From Suillus spraguei (lineage: Eukaryota > Basidiomycota > Agaricomycetes > Boletales > Suillaceae), in contig JABCPU010000011.1 of the NCBI GenBank assembly GCA_016800925.1, forward strand, positions 372,001 to 436,000: 64,000 bases of DNA, written 5' to 3'. The notes below the pieces were generated by a model. It saw only the letters and a program-made list of their open reading frames with translations. It was not told the origin of the DNA and ran no database searches. Made by a program: the position numbers and the translations under genes. Shown here piece after piece: positions 1-10,746 of the stretch (positions are counted from its first letter, which is position 1; each line of letters starts with the position of its first letter).

Positions 1-200
1 CTGATTGAAATACGAATCTAACAATGAAGGGAAATATTAGACCTGGATGAAGGTGTGGAGGGCATGAACAGGAGCGAACGAGACGAATCGATTCGAAGCA
101 GCTGCCATGTGGCGGCATGATTAAACTAGATCCACGTGTTCAAAATACCAAGTCCAATTGCATGTTTACTGCTTTTCTGTCAAACGAGTCCACGATCCGT

Positions 201-253
201 TGTGCCTTCGGCACAGGAAGCCAAAAAGGAGTGGTGCGCACTCCTTTTTGGCT
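201..253. repeat. Two adjacent short palindromes
   Basis: A 6-bp stem with a 3-base loop (201-215) is followed by a perfect 15-bp stem (219-233 with 239-253) around a 5-base loop. No gene overlaps them. They could be a transposon end or a cruciform-forming site; nothing in the sequence decides which. Confidence 0.7.
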
Positions 254-301
254 CCCTGGCCTCGGCTGCATCCTAATTCAGAAGGCGCCGCCAATGAACT
301 T

Positions 302-830
302 CCAAAGAAACCATCCATGAGTTAATGTCAAGGTGTGTTCCGGTAGAAAAAAAAACATCGTCACCGGCAGGTTTTGAACCTGCACAGTCCAAGATTGATC
401 CTGTTGTGGCGACCACCTGGCTAAGACCAGCTAAAGAATCCATCCATGAGTAAAATGTCAAGGTGTGTTCCGATAGAAAAAAAACCTCGTCGTCAGCAGG
501 TTTCGAACCTGTACAATCCAGGTTTTGATTCTGTTGTGGCAACCAAGACCAGCTATGAGCTTCTAAAGAAATCATCCTTGAGTGAATGTCAAGGCATGTT
601 CCGATAGAAAAACCTTGTCAAGAGAAACAGATTTTGATTCTGTTGTGTCAACCACCTGGCTTAGCAAGACCAGTCACGATGAATTTCTAAAGAAACCATC
701 CATGAATGAAGCCAAGGTGCGTTCTGATAGAAAAAAACTGTAGTTCAGCAGGTTTTGAACCTGCGTAGTCCAGGAGAAACAGATTTTGATTCTGGCCAGG
801 CTAAAGTTTGTACCTTTTCCACTTGATGAC
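302..830 (-). repeat. Tandem tRNA-like (SINE-like) Pol III units, four copies
   Basis: Four copies of a unit of about 130 bases follow one another. Read on the minus strand, a complete unit has an A-box-like block (TAGCCAGGTGG, complement of 413-423), a B-box-like block (GGTTCRAAACC, complement of 370-380, 499-509 and 751-761) and then a run of T that would stop Pol III. The third copy has lost its B box, and the fourth is partly scrambled near 770-800. The A-to-B spacing and the T run fit a tRNA-derived SINE, but no full cloverleaf with a clear anticodon can be drawn. Units begin near 302, 433, 563 and 689. Confidence 0.65.
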
Positions 831-1499
831 TCACGAGACTTCCCAAGTTGAAAATTTATGGGGCCTCTGATTGACACGACCCGAAAAAGATGACATAGAC
901 AATAAAGTTCAAGTCTGAACGTCTACGAGACAATAAAATTGCCCTGACGAGAGACGAAGACTGAGATAATTATAACTCACCATCAGATTCAATATGATTG
1001 ACATTACCACTAAGTATACATGGATTTTATAGAAACACAGAAGGCGATTAACAGATACGGCAATGAAACACTGTCACCACCTTGAAGGCTAGATATGGAG
1101 GATTGGAGACGGGAGTCTCATCTTTCCACAAAATGGTGACTACGCAGTAATCCAGTTCATCCTAAACATACCATCGAAACTACACGCGACATCGAACTCG
1201 ACATCGGTAGTGAGAGCACAGCAATTAATCACTGAGGCCATGGGGATTTCAGCGAAACGCGAACTTGGGCCCAAATGGCCGAGCGAACGAGCAATCGAAG
1301 AAGACGAGAGAAGAATACGATTCAAGGTCGAAAAGCAACAGATGGAGGAAGACGACCGATTTGAATGAGTCCCAGCGGTAAAACCCACTCCCTCGTGGCG
1401 GGAATAAACCTACATGACACATTAGAGGCCAATAGAAGCACTTACCTTATTAAGAAGGTCCTGAGAAGCGGAAGTAGAGCACGCCGGTCTGGCTTTCCA
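831..1499. other. No recognisable gene
   Basis: Only short open frames without domain features are present. A minus-strand frame of 82 residues (1140-1388) has no recognisable motif and is not called. Confidence 0.5.
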
Positions 1500-1515
1500 T
1501 AGCACCCTTTTGTTT

Positions 1516-1613
1516 GTCGAAGCTCCACAAGTAAACAACAGCGGCAAAGGAGTCTACCGTCCCCTGTTACTCGTCCGAAAAAGTTCGGTTTCCTGGAATT
1601 GCATCACTTCAAG
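1516..1613 (+). pseudogene. Duplicated exon fragment, copy A (unidentified protein)
   Basis: An open stretch ends with the residues PVTRPKKFGFLELHHFK, immediately followed by a plausible splice donor (GTACGAG). A diverged copy of the same exon lies inverted at about 2682-2760. The differences between the copies fall largely at codon positions that conserve the residues, so the frame was once under selection. The rest of the gene is not recognisable here. I do not recognise the family. Confidence 0.4.
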
Positions 1614-1720
1614 GTACGAGCAATCAGCGTTCAAACTGCGTGTACAGCCACCCCGTCACCCCATGACAGCTGAACAATGCATCAAAATTTTTACTGACAA
1701 TAGGATCTCATAAAGACTGT

Positions 1721-2330
1721 TCATGCTCTACAGTGCGGGATATGCATTTGAAACACCCTGGCCACAAAATACCTTCCACACTGGTCACATCTTTCGAAAA
1801 GCCCATCCCAATCCCAAATAGTACTCACACCAGTCTCACTGGAGAGGTCAGCAAGGAGGCCTGTTTCATATGCTGTGAGTCTATTCATCACAACCACACC
1901 ATCCTGTTCTTGTCCAATTGGGGGACGGGTGGACACACGTTGGCGTCCATGGTGACTCGCTGATCCTCGAGTAGTAGTAGCAGTACCTTGAGCAGATACT
2001 TTGTATTAATTAGTTGTATACCAAATTGTATGTGTACTGAGCTCCAACTCACGAGTGCAACGCCGATGGACCAGTCAAATAAATGGTCGTGGGTTTCCTG
2101 AGGTAGTACCAACCAAACCACGGTGTTGCCGAAAATCGGGCCAGACCGAGACATGGGATCCAAGATCCCCCATCTTTTAGTGCCACACTTCCTGCTGCAT
2201 CTGCAGTATATTTGCATATCTCTCCTACTCGAGATCAACTGAGCACTTTTAGTATGTTGCACAGAGCTGTAGACTCGGAGTAGTGGAGCATGAATGATAC
2301 AATGTCCTGCAGGGCAATTTTTTATTAACA
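1721..2330 (-). pseudogene. Cys/His-rich coding fragments, possibly a transposon zinc finger
   Basis: Two minus-strand frames contain Cys-rich motifs. One ends with CDQCGRYF...H...HC at 1721-1790, and the other has CRCSRKCG near 2190. Such C-x2-C and C-x-C-x3-C motifs occur at the N-termini of several Agaricomycete transposases, but no transposase core is visible here. Treat this as a weak call: the frames overlap, no start is clear, and it may be decayed or chance. Confidence 0.2.
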
Positions 2331-2681
2331 ATGAGACTACATGTATGATGCGATGATGTAAGTATATGATGCAAGTCGACGGTCCTTCGTAGGCAGCAGT
2401 GTCTTAAAAGTGTTCCCATGGTTGATATTAAATGGGTGGATGAGGAAGCCAGAGTGGTGTGGCGACTTTGTGATACTGTAGATAAGTTAGAAATGGAAAA
2501 ATGAGGGCATTGGCAATGGACATGGAGTTCAGAACATCGAGCAGCAGACGCAGTGTTGGCCGTGGAGGGAAGACATTGCCAGACGACCGCGTCAGCGCAG
2601 GAATATCTGTTGTAACAGGCTTTAGTAACGAAGGTGGGCTCCTCGGGGTCTTCCATAGGCTTGAAGGAGAAATGCTCATAC

Positions 2682-2760
2682 TTTGAAATGACGCAACTTC
2701 TGGTAACCAAAAATTTTCGGACGAGTAACAGGGGGCTGGTCACTCGCGGCGAAGGGCAGA
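2682..2760 (-). pseudogene. Duplicated exon fragment, copy B (inverted relative to copy A)
   Basis: Read on the minus strand this encodes PVTRPKIFGYQKLRHFK and then a donor-like GTATGAG, matching the exon at 1516-1613 in sequence and in splice position. The downstream minus strand is Ser/Pro-rich in one frame, with no recognisable domain. The two copies lie about 1.1 kb apart in opposite orientation. Confidence 0.4.
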
Positions 2761-2864
2761 AAATGAAATACGGTCTATCCATATGAGAGTAGCTGTCAAG
2801 TAGTACTTACCTCATTTCACTGCGGTATCACCACCTGATCTCCAACCTTGGTTATATCAATCAT

Positions 2865-3030
2865 TGATGACATGATGACGACCCAGCCGAGTGGTATATG
2901 TCATTGTCTTTCCAAGCAGCTAGATTTGTGAGTAAGTATCTGGCACCCGATCTCCGCGTTATGACCAAAAGATCGTTTGTGGGAGCAGACCCACTCGAGT
3001 TTGCATTCGGTTTCAGTAAAACAATGTCGT
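2865..3030 (-). pseudogene. Decayed cytochrome P450 heme-binding exon
   Basis: On the minus strand, residues resembling the P450 heme-binding loop (consensus FGxGRRxCPGRYLA) can be followed across two frames. FGH is read in one frame, and RRSGARYLLTNLAAW in the next. The heme-ligand cysteine position is not preserved, and no complete exon set surrounds it. The intact P450 gene starts 400 bases to the right on the same strand, so this may be the remains of a tandem paralogue. The match is short and rests on pattern recognition. Confidence 0.35.
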
Positions 3031-3443
3031 TACTGTAGTTTGGATAGAAGTAGAACTCTGCAGCTACCCGTAACTGGTGAAGATATCGAACAGGAGTCAA
3101 AACTCCCGTTCAGTATGCAGTGACTTGCTAGTCAGAACTTCCGCCGGACAAACAGCGAGTTAAGAAGGCAAGCTGATGAAGGTGTACTAGTCTAAGCAAA
3201 TAAGAAACGGTGACGTGTTATGACGGGACGGGAAACGGGAACATCGCGAAATGTTAACAACGGGAGCAGGCATGGGACAGGATGGATTAGACAAGTATTG
3301 TCCCAGTCGATACCGAACAAGGTTCATGGTTACTACAGATGGCTGTTAGAAATCCCTCGGTACCAAGCAATCATGTAAATACCGCACTACTTATAATATA
3401 CATATCCGCGGGGTTTAACTGAAATCAGCCGATGTGCTGATCG

Positions 3444-5417
3444 TTACGAGAGAGTTGCCAACAAATCCCTGTTTCTTGGGACGAACCTGCACTTGAACAG
3501 TTTGGGGCCCCTTCGGGGGTGTGAGAATATGTTTTGTGTTTCAGGCTCAAAAGGACGAATTACCTGATGAGACCACTATCCCAAAATTCTAGAGGAGGTG
3601 TGATCTCTTTTCCACTCTCGTCAAGCGGTTTTGCGATCGTAAACACAGCAAGGATGCAACAGATATTGAGGTACAATGAAGCCTGAGCAAAATGCAACCC
3701 TGAAATATGATGCGGTCGTTAATTTCAGCTGTGACCGTATCAAATGACACGCACCAGGGCATGTACGGCGCCCAAACCCAAAGGCGAACCTGCGTGGGTC
3801 CAACTGGGGCGAGGGACCGAGGAAGCGCTCAGGCCTGAACTCCAATGGGTCGGGGTACATTGCCTTATCTTGCGACATGGCAATAATGTTCGCGATGACG
3901 GTAGCACCCTTGGGTATGCGGTACCCTTTGTAGACATCTTCCTTCATCGCGTGGTGCGGGAGCCCTGCGTCGTTGAAAGTGAGCGGGAACTAGGACAAAA
4001 AACGGCATGTCGCAGACCTCGTGGAGCCACAGGTGCCCAGCGGATGAGCTCTTGGATGAGCGCTCCGATGTAGGGAAGCTTGTCTCTGTCATTGAACACG
4101 GGAAATCGGTCCTGACCCACGACGGCATCGATCTCTGCCTGCGCAAGCTTCTGCACCTCGGGATGAAGTACCATTGCCAGGATAAAAGATGACAAGCTTA
4201 ATGATGTCTGCTCATGTCAATGATTGTTTTAACATTCACATGAAGGAGGGTGTAAGAAAATATCAATATCTTACGGTGTCCATTCCCCCTCTATAGATCC
4301 CCACACTGCACCACTTGGCGATGTCTTCTTGTTGTGCGCTGGCTGTGGACCCATCCTCCGGAAGGAGCTGTTCTGAAATGAAGGAATGTATGTAGTTGCC
4401 GCTGTGCTGATCGGCGATCAGAAGATAATTGGTTAGGATTCCAGATAATATGAACTTGCAAGACTGCTTAGCAAGGCTTACTATTTGTTGTTTAGCCCAA
4501 TTAAATGGTACTGTGTCATTCCCACTTAACTTTTCGCCGATGTCAAAGGCTACACGCTTGAACCCTGCCCCTGGAAACCATGAAGGTAGGAAACGCACTT
4601 GTGGAGGGTCGACTAGCTGAGTATTACGATAACACTGAAAATGACAAGAGGGCCTACATGATGGCATCACTTCGACCAACCAACGTCCAGGCTGTATTAG
4701 CGTGGTCCTCATTTTCGCGTCTTCTTGCAGGATACTGATGAATTGATCGACATTCTCGGTAACATTCAAACCATATGCAATATAGAGGATAGTGGCGGCT
4801 GTGTTCCTGCGCCTTCGATAAGACACGAGAAACAAGTAATCGCAAAGACTTTACCTTTTGATGTGATCAATGAAATGTTCGGGGTTCTTGTGCAGACCAT
4901 CAAGCAGCACACGAGATTGTTCTTTTGCAGCGACTGGTAGCTTTGTATAGTGCGGGCACTCAAACTGGCTTTGAGGATCGTGCGATACGTCTTGAAATAC
5001 GGGTGAGTGAAAGATATGTGGAACGGGAGCAGGTTGCGCCTCGCAAGTTCTGTATACATCCATATTTTTGGACGATCAGAATATGTAGTGGCGCGTGAAT
5101 CGAGCAATTCAGTAGCTGATTGTAGGGTGTTGAGGACTATGAACTGCCGATTAGGCACGCGGAAGGAGAATATGGGCCCTATGAGACATGGGTCAGAGAT
5201 GTCGTTGCAAGCGGAAAATTGGACAATGTGCACCATATATTTCAGTCCAAGCGGGATACATCACCCAGGGCTCATTCTTTGGCAGTTGATGAAGATTTCC
5301 GGTAAAAAAATTTGGAGATGGCCCAGGGGGTAGTGGTAATAATCTACTCTGTCGACGACTGTAGAAGAAAGCTGCTGCCAGTGCGGCCACAAAGAGGATG
5401 ATTATACCAGAAGACAT
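3444..5417 (-). CDS. Cytochrome P450 monooxygenase, with one apparent frame break
   Basis: This is a microsomal P450 of the Agaricomycete OrdA-like type, which would hydroxylate or oxidise a small molecule using electrons from P450 reductase at the ER. The start at 5417 gives a membrane anchor of about 20 residues, then the proline hinge (PLPPGPSP). Eight exons join through seven short introns: after TEIYG, after HIK, within VMPSL, after GGMDT, within APRGL, within the heme loop after CPG, and after WDSGLI. The ExxR helix (ELIR), the PERF region (EFRPERF) and the heme loop FAFGFGRRTCPG are all present. The last exon ends in a typical P450 tail with stop at 3444-3446, giving about 510 residues. 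The I-helix reads GGMDTT where AGADTT-like sequence is usual. Near 4925-4935 the frame slips by one base with no splice sites (SYQ / VAAKEQSRVLL), so the gene is either recently broken or mis-sequenced. The substrate cannot be told. Confidence 0.88.
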
Positions 5418-6256
5418 GTAGTTATAGATACAGGTGGGTGGACTTTTGCGAATTGAACTTGAAGTTTGTTTATCAGGTTCTTATCATTGTCACCCTGAGG
5501 AGATTATAAGCGATGTGAGGCCAGTTTCTGCTATTTACGTTCGCGGGAAGCCCCCAGTTACCCCTTGAGCAAGATAAGTTTATAGTGGGCCTAATTAAAC
5601 ATAAACTCACTAGGTGCCTACTATCCCCGAAGTCCTCGTCGAAACAGCAGCTTGTTTGTTCCTAAAATATCAATATCTAGCCGCTGGCATCGAGAGAGCT
5701 CTTTATTGGTGAGTGATGTGTTGTCTTGTAATCATTGGATCATGTCAGGTTGCCAATATTGGGCTGGAAACATCAACAGAATATTGTGAGTTATGAAGTA
5801 CTTTCAGCTATTACTTGAAGGTGTTACGAGTTGCTACGGTTGATTCAAAAGAAGCGCTGTGTGTGCTACAAGTTGCTACGGTTTTCCTCTGGTCTTTGCT
5901 ATTAGTCAGCTGAAGCGTAGTTTACATAAACGTACTAATTATGTAAGCACTTGTTTGAGCTTTTATGCTCGCTAGAAGCTCAAACGGCATTCCAACAGCT
6001 TGTTTATCGTTCAGTCGACAAGCACCTCAGCGGTCCAGTGCTTTCAAAAGATCCTGCAATTTCGTGAGTGAAAACTTGAGCACATTAATGTCAGATGTAA
6101 AATTTGGTATCGAGTGATTTCACGAGAAGTAAAAAAGAGGTAATAAATACAACAGAAATCCGAGACCGTGGCGCAGGGACAAACGGAAATTCACGATCCA
6201 AGTCATTATCCAGCCATAAATCAAACATTACATGGTCTACCCACCCGCCCCTTTCC
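5418..6256. other. Intergenic, no gene seen
   Basis: This is the upstream region of the minus-strand P450 gene and the 3' side of the epsin gene. There are no long frames and no obvious repeat. A short direct repeat (tgttacgagttgctacggtt / gtgctacaagttgctacggtt) sits at about 5820-5890. Confidence 0.5.
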
Positions 6257-8116
6257 TCAGACGGAGAAAAACGGCTGCTCTGCATTCTGACCCTGTTGCT
6301 GCTGCTGCTGCTGCAACTGAAAGGGATTGTTTTTGGTCCCAAACCCTGTCTTCTGTGCTGCTAGTAGACCAGCTTGCGTATGTCCGTAGCGCAGCGCGCC
6401 GATATTTCCGAATGTATCTTGACCATCATCGCGATTGGCAAACAGATTAGCAAGATGCGCGTGCTCTTGGTCTGCCCGACTGGGACCACCACGACCCGCA
6501 CCTGCGCCCGTGGATGTGCTGACGCCTGGAGAAGGTGAGGATACTTGAGAGGACACGGGTGAAGAGTTGTAAGAAGGTGCACTCGACTTGGAGTAGGTTC
6601 CTTGAAGATTAAACGACGGTCCAGAGGTGCCGTTGACTGGTGTCCCTGATGGAACAGGGGTAGGCGAAGTAGCAGGGGCGAAGGGATTATTAGAACTGAA
6701 GGAGTAAAGATTTGAGCTCACTGTGACGAGTAATCCATATAAGGAGATGACATACCCGAATCCAGTCGGTTGCGCAAATAAGGCTTGCTGCTGCTGCTGT
6801 TGTTGAGCTTGGAGCTGTTGTTGTCGGAACCACTCCTCTTGCGCTGCTTGCTGGGCTAGTTGTTGGGCTTGGGCTTGAGCTTCTTGCTGTTGACGAAGCC
6901 ATTCTTGTTGTTGCCTCAAATATTCCGCCTAATAATGGAACGTTGAATCGATCAATTGATAATAAGATCAGTTGTTACCGTACCTGCATTGCTTCTTGTT
7001 GTGCTTGCTGTTGATATGGATTAAATGATGTAAACTGTGGCTGCATTGTGTATTGAGGCTGAACAGTGTACTGCGGTTGCATCTGGGGCTGAGGTTGCAA
7101 GCCTGTTGCATATGGAGTAGGGTCGATAAAGGGAAATGGATTGTTGCTGTTGAAACCGTCTGGGGAGGATCTGGAATGGACAAGGCCATCAGTTAAAATT
7201 GAACATACGTATGAACTAACGCACATTTGCGCTTGGTCATCGAATAACGCTTGAGCATTTGAGTCTTCGACAGCCTTATGTCTTTTCGCCTCCTCTTCTT
7301 CACTCAATCGTATTGCTGTGGCGAGGTCTTGCTCCTCAGCTTTCCGTCCCTGTTCCTCCGCAAGAGTCCTTTTCGATGCTTCGATCGCCTTACGGAGCTC
7401 GTCCTCATCACGATCGGCGCCACGGTTGAGCTTCCGTGGAGGCGTTCCAGGAGGAGGTGCGTAACTCCTCCTTCCACTATTTTCATCCTCCTCTTCATAA
7501 CCACTATTTTGCCCTCTGATCATTCGATCGCGCATGCTTGCCCGGGTTCGGCGTTCCTCCTGTAGACGTGCTGGGTCACTAAGAAGGTTGGAGATATCTT
7601 TGGCCTTCTGCCGGACATTGGCACCACAATCTTTCGCATCTTCATCCACATATTGGAATTCCTTGAGCGTTTTTATGATGTATAAATTATCACGGAAATA
7701 TAGGACAACATTTTCGGAACCAGCGTGTAGGAGGTAGTCCAGCACGGTGAGTGACTGGGAGGGAGTTTGAATTCGGGTCCTCCATCGGAAGCAAGGCAGC
7801 TAACCTTGAATACATGTCGCCAATTCTTGCCTTTATCATTCAACCTTTTATCAAGCATTTCCATAATCTCAACAAAATCATTCCTGTGAACAACACCGCA
7901 TCAGCGTTGCTGGCGAAACCACGACCACCAGGCAAGCTGCCTAACGATCACGCACTGATTGTATGATAGCTGGGCAATCTCATTCATCTGAGTTCCTGAT
8001 GGCCCCCAAGGATCATTAGATGTTGCATCCCGAACTTTTGCCTGCGTGTCTGAATAACCCTTGGTGTAATTCTTGGCGACGCGGAGGGCACCCTTGCCAA
8101 AGTGCTGGAGCGACAT
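6257..8116 (-). CDS. ent1: Epsin-type clathrin adaptor (ENTH domain, UIMs, NPF motifs)
   Basis: Epsins bind PtdIns(4,5)P2 and ubiquitinated cargo at the plasma membrane and recruit clathrin and EH-domain proteins for endocytosis. The start at 8116 (MSLQHFGKGALR) gives the amphipathic first helix of an ENTH domain, which spans about residues 1-150 over the first three exons and contains DPWGPSG and LDYLL-AGSENVV. Two ubiquitin-interacting motifs follow at about residues 195-240 (ELRKAIEASK, DLATAIRLSE). A Gln-rich coiled region comes next, and then three NPF motifs, the EH-domain ligands (NNPFPF, NNPFAPA, NNPFQL). The stop is at 6257-6259. Five introns can be placed: after YNQ, after HVFK, after QAQM, after EAMQ and after PTGFG. 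All join cleanly in frame. No clathrin box was identified with certainty. The S. pombe and yeast counterparts are called ent1/ENT1-2. It looks intact. Confidence 0.93.
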
Positions 8117-8304
8117 TACACCGTATCGTGATTTGCAGAATAGAAGTTCTACAGATTATCAGACTGCACTTTAGTTGAATAGAGAAGTGAGTGCGGGGCA
8201 GATCGTGGTGGGATGCTGAATGAAATCCTTGAAGGGACGTGACAAACTGCGGAAGTCGCCGATCCAGTAATACATATACTGTACTAATTAGGACATAACA
8301 ACAG

Positions 8305-8376
8305 ACGCCGATGGTGAAGCGGTTATCATGCTTGCCTTCCAAGCAAGCGGCAGGGGTTCGACTCCCCTTCGGCGTA
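8305..8376 (+). tRNA. tRNA-Gly (anticodon TCC)
   Basis: The acceptor stem ACGCCGA pairs with TCGGCGT. The anticodon stem CTTGC/GCAAG encloses the loop CTTCCAA with anticodon TCC. The T-arm is AGGGG-TTCGACT-CCCCT. The A and B boxes are present, and no intron is seen. The first base pair is A-T. A T-rich stretch (ttctttttc) follows directly as the Pol III terminator. Confidence 0.93.
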
Positions 8377-9278
8377 TTCTTTTTCCACGATTTCAAGTTC
8401 CAGCACTCAGTACTTACTCGATTTTCGCCGTTGGTTGGTTGTACGATATCACAGTATTCAAAAAAATGTCTAATAGGTACGGTCGCGTGAGTGCAGAACC
8501 AGCCTGTCAACCGGGGAAACAACAAAATACCACAGGCGGCCGCGCAAGGCACCCTGAGTATGAGTTCGAAGTAGGAATCGGGAGACTGCGGCGGGTGGGG
8601 GCAGCACCAGGTTAGCGCAAGCGGATGTGCAGTGGGGTAACAAAGGACAACAGCATGGTAATGAAAGTATCATGTCAGAGGAGATCACGTCGATGGCAGC
8701 ATCGTACCATAGTGCAGTTGCCGGGCCGGGTGGCACTTGGATGTGGGAGTGTGCACGCCTACGGCAGAGGAAGAACAGAGGGTTGTCATCACGGCTAACG
8801 ATGAGAAAAAAGGAAAAAGAGTATCCAACTCCTCCGAATTGGACGGCTACTCAGACTTGGTGCAGCTTAAATATTCTCAACGGTCGTCGCTCAGACATTT
8901 CCGTTTTCCGTTGATACGGTGACGATTTTCACTGGACCGTGCCGAATCGAAAAAACTTCCGAACCACTGTGATCTGGGTAACGGCATCGCCGGAAGCTGA
9001 AGCACTGATACGTCTGATTTGATGCGACACTTTGATTTCAGGTTGGATGACCTAGGTGCAATCGAAACAAATCATAGAGTCTCTAACATGTAAGTGCAAG
9101 ATCCAGAACGCGTGAGTCGTGACACGGTGAGCAATGGTCATCACGCGCAAAATTACGTGAGTCTTACTAACTTCTGTATAGTATGACATATATTATATCA
9201 ATGCTTCTAGTTCGAAGAAATTGTTCTTTCGATTCTTTTCAGGTTACAAAAGGTCCCTGACCAACTCTCAATGCCAGC
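8377..9278. other. Intergenic, no gene seen
   Basis: Short frames on both strands lack domain features. The right part is the upstream region of the secreted-protein gene. Confidence 0.5.
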
Positions 9279-9286
9279 TATAAAAA
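9279..9286 (+). promoter_or_regulatory. TATA box of the secreted-protein gene
   Basis: TATAAAAA lies 66 bases before the start codon and is followed by a pyrimidine-rich stretch (9309-9330). This arrangement is common in strongly expressed fungal genes for secreted proteins. Confidence 0.6.
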
Positions 9287-9351
9287 CAGTCACATAGTAT
9301 TGGTCTGTTCTTCATCCCTTCTTCACCTCCGGCTCCAATTCCCTGTTCACT

Positions 9352-9893
9352 ATGCAGCTCACCCTCTTGGCATCCCTCGCTGTTCTCTGCGGCGCCGCTT
9401 TCGCTGCCCCTTCTAAGCCTTACGGTACTCCTGTTGGCGTGCCCCTTGGTTGTGTGTATCCAACCTCGTTGTAGAAATATGAACTGACTTGTGTGCATAG
9501 CTGCGGGAGGTGACTCGAGCAAAGGATTGGACCGATTCCACCCTGGTAAGGAGGGTCGTACCGTGGTAGAAGCCATCGCTGGTATGGCATTTCTTTCAGC
9601 TGATAACTCGTTGCTGAAGGGTTCTCCAGACGTCCAGAATGATGTGGATAATGCTGAAGTCAATGTTGCTTCACCTCACAAGCGTTTCAATCCAAACGAC
9701 CTTCAAGGCGGTAAGTACCATGTACAGTTGTAGAAATGTGGGCTGACTCGCGTGCATAGATCTGAACAACGAACTGGTGAACACATTTGCTCCCGTACAC
9801 GGTCCCATCACCGAGCGGGATAATGCTGTGGTCAACGTCGATGCTGGTATGACATTTTCTTCAGCCCGCAGTTCGCCGCTGAAGGTTTTCTAG
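9352..9893 (+). CDS. Small secreted protein of duplicated modules with a dibasic site
   Basis: The first exon encodes an 18-19-residue signal peptide (MQLTLLASLAVLCGAAFA, cleavage before APSKP). Two 49-base introns (9452-9500 and 9711-9759) join exons in frame, giving about 148 residues with a stop at 9891-9893. The mature part is acidic and Asn/Val-rich, and contains a Lys-Arg pair (SPHKRFNPND) of the kind cut by the Golgi protease Kex2. No enzyme domain is visible. A second copy of the exon-2 sequence follows directly (9842-9976) but lacks one base, so the frame ends early. An older, longer version of the gene may have continued through two more modules to about 10205. It could be an effector-like or peptide-precursor protein; the function is unknown. 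Confidence 0.65.
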
Positions 9894-10205
9894 ATGTCCA
9901 GAATGATGTGAATAACGCTGAAGCCAATGTTGCTTCACCTCACAAGCGTTTCAATCCGAACAACCCTCAAGACGGTAAGTGCCATGCAGAGTTGCAGAAA
10001 TACGAGCTGACTAGTAAGCATAGCGTTGGATAGCGCCGTCACGGGCGAACTTCTTGGTGCCGTTCTCACTGGCAAGCAATCAGCCTGAGTGTGATGAATA
10101 GGTCGAGGTTGATGCCTGCAAGTACCATGCACAGTTGTAGAAATATACGCTGACTCACATGCATAGGACAACAACTTGATCGACCCTCGGGCCGATGTGT
10201 TTTAG
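9842..10205 (+). repeat. Degenerate extra exon-intron modules of the secreted-protein gene
   Basis: Bases 9842-9976 repeat 9578-9713 closely (including the SPHKRFNPN coding block) and end in another 49-base intron-like segment at 9975-10023. A fourth 49-base intron-like copy with a GC donor lies at 10118-10166. The last possible exon ends at a TAG near 10205. Confidence 0.7.
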
Positions 10206-10746
10206 CCAGTGAATCTGTCCACCACATCATTTCAACCTCTCGTCCTGCATATTCACATTTAATTGGCAAGTATACGTATACCCATTACAAATTACACTTT
10301 GGAGTCTTCCACAGTCAATCTTGCGCACTTCTTGTCTCTAGTTAGCTAGCGGTCACTCATTGCGCAGGTAATCGACCTGTGTCAATTCATACCTACCATG
10401 GTCATCATGATCAACGCCATACAGCTGCTCTCAGTGCACTTGAGGTCGTTGAGTTGAACGTGCAGACCCTCTATTTGAGTCAACGACGATGCCAGCCTCA
10501 AGAGAATGGTGATAATGAGTTTATAATTTTGTCATACTCGTGTGGATATTCTGAGATACTATGAAGTTGATAATTAAAGTTGATCAAAATGCATGACCGA
10601 CTTTGCATGTCTCCTTATCATAAATACACATAATCCATACACACCGAGCGGAAATAAAAAGATCTGATACAACCGACAACAAGCGGGTAAATACCAATAT
10701 ATTGTAAGGTCTCCATCTATCACAAGTCTCAAAAACACAAATACAT
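10206..10746. other. Intergenic, no gene seen
   Basis: AT-rich sequence between the secreted-protein gene and the 3' end of the SREBP gene. There are no domain-bearing frames. Confidence 0.5.

Noticed and set aside
8328..8615. Plus-strand frame of 95 residues
   Set aside because: It runs through the tRNA-Gly gene and has no domain features.
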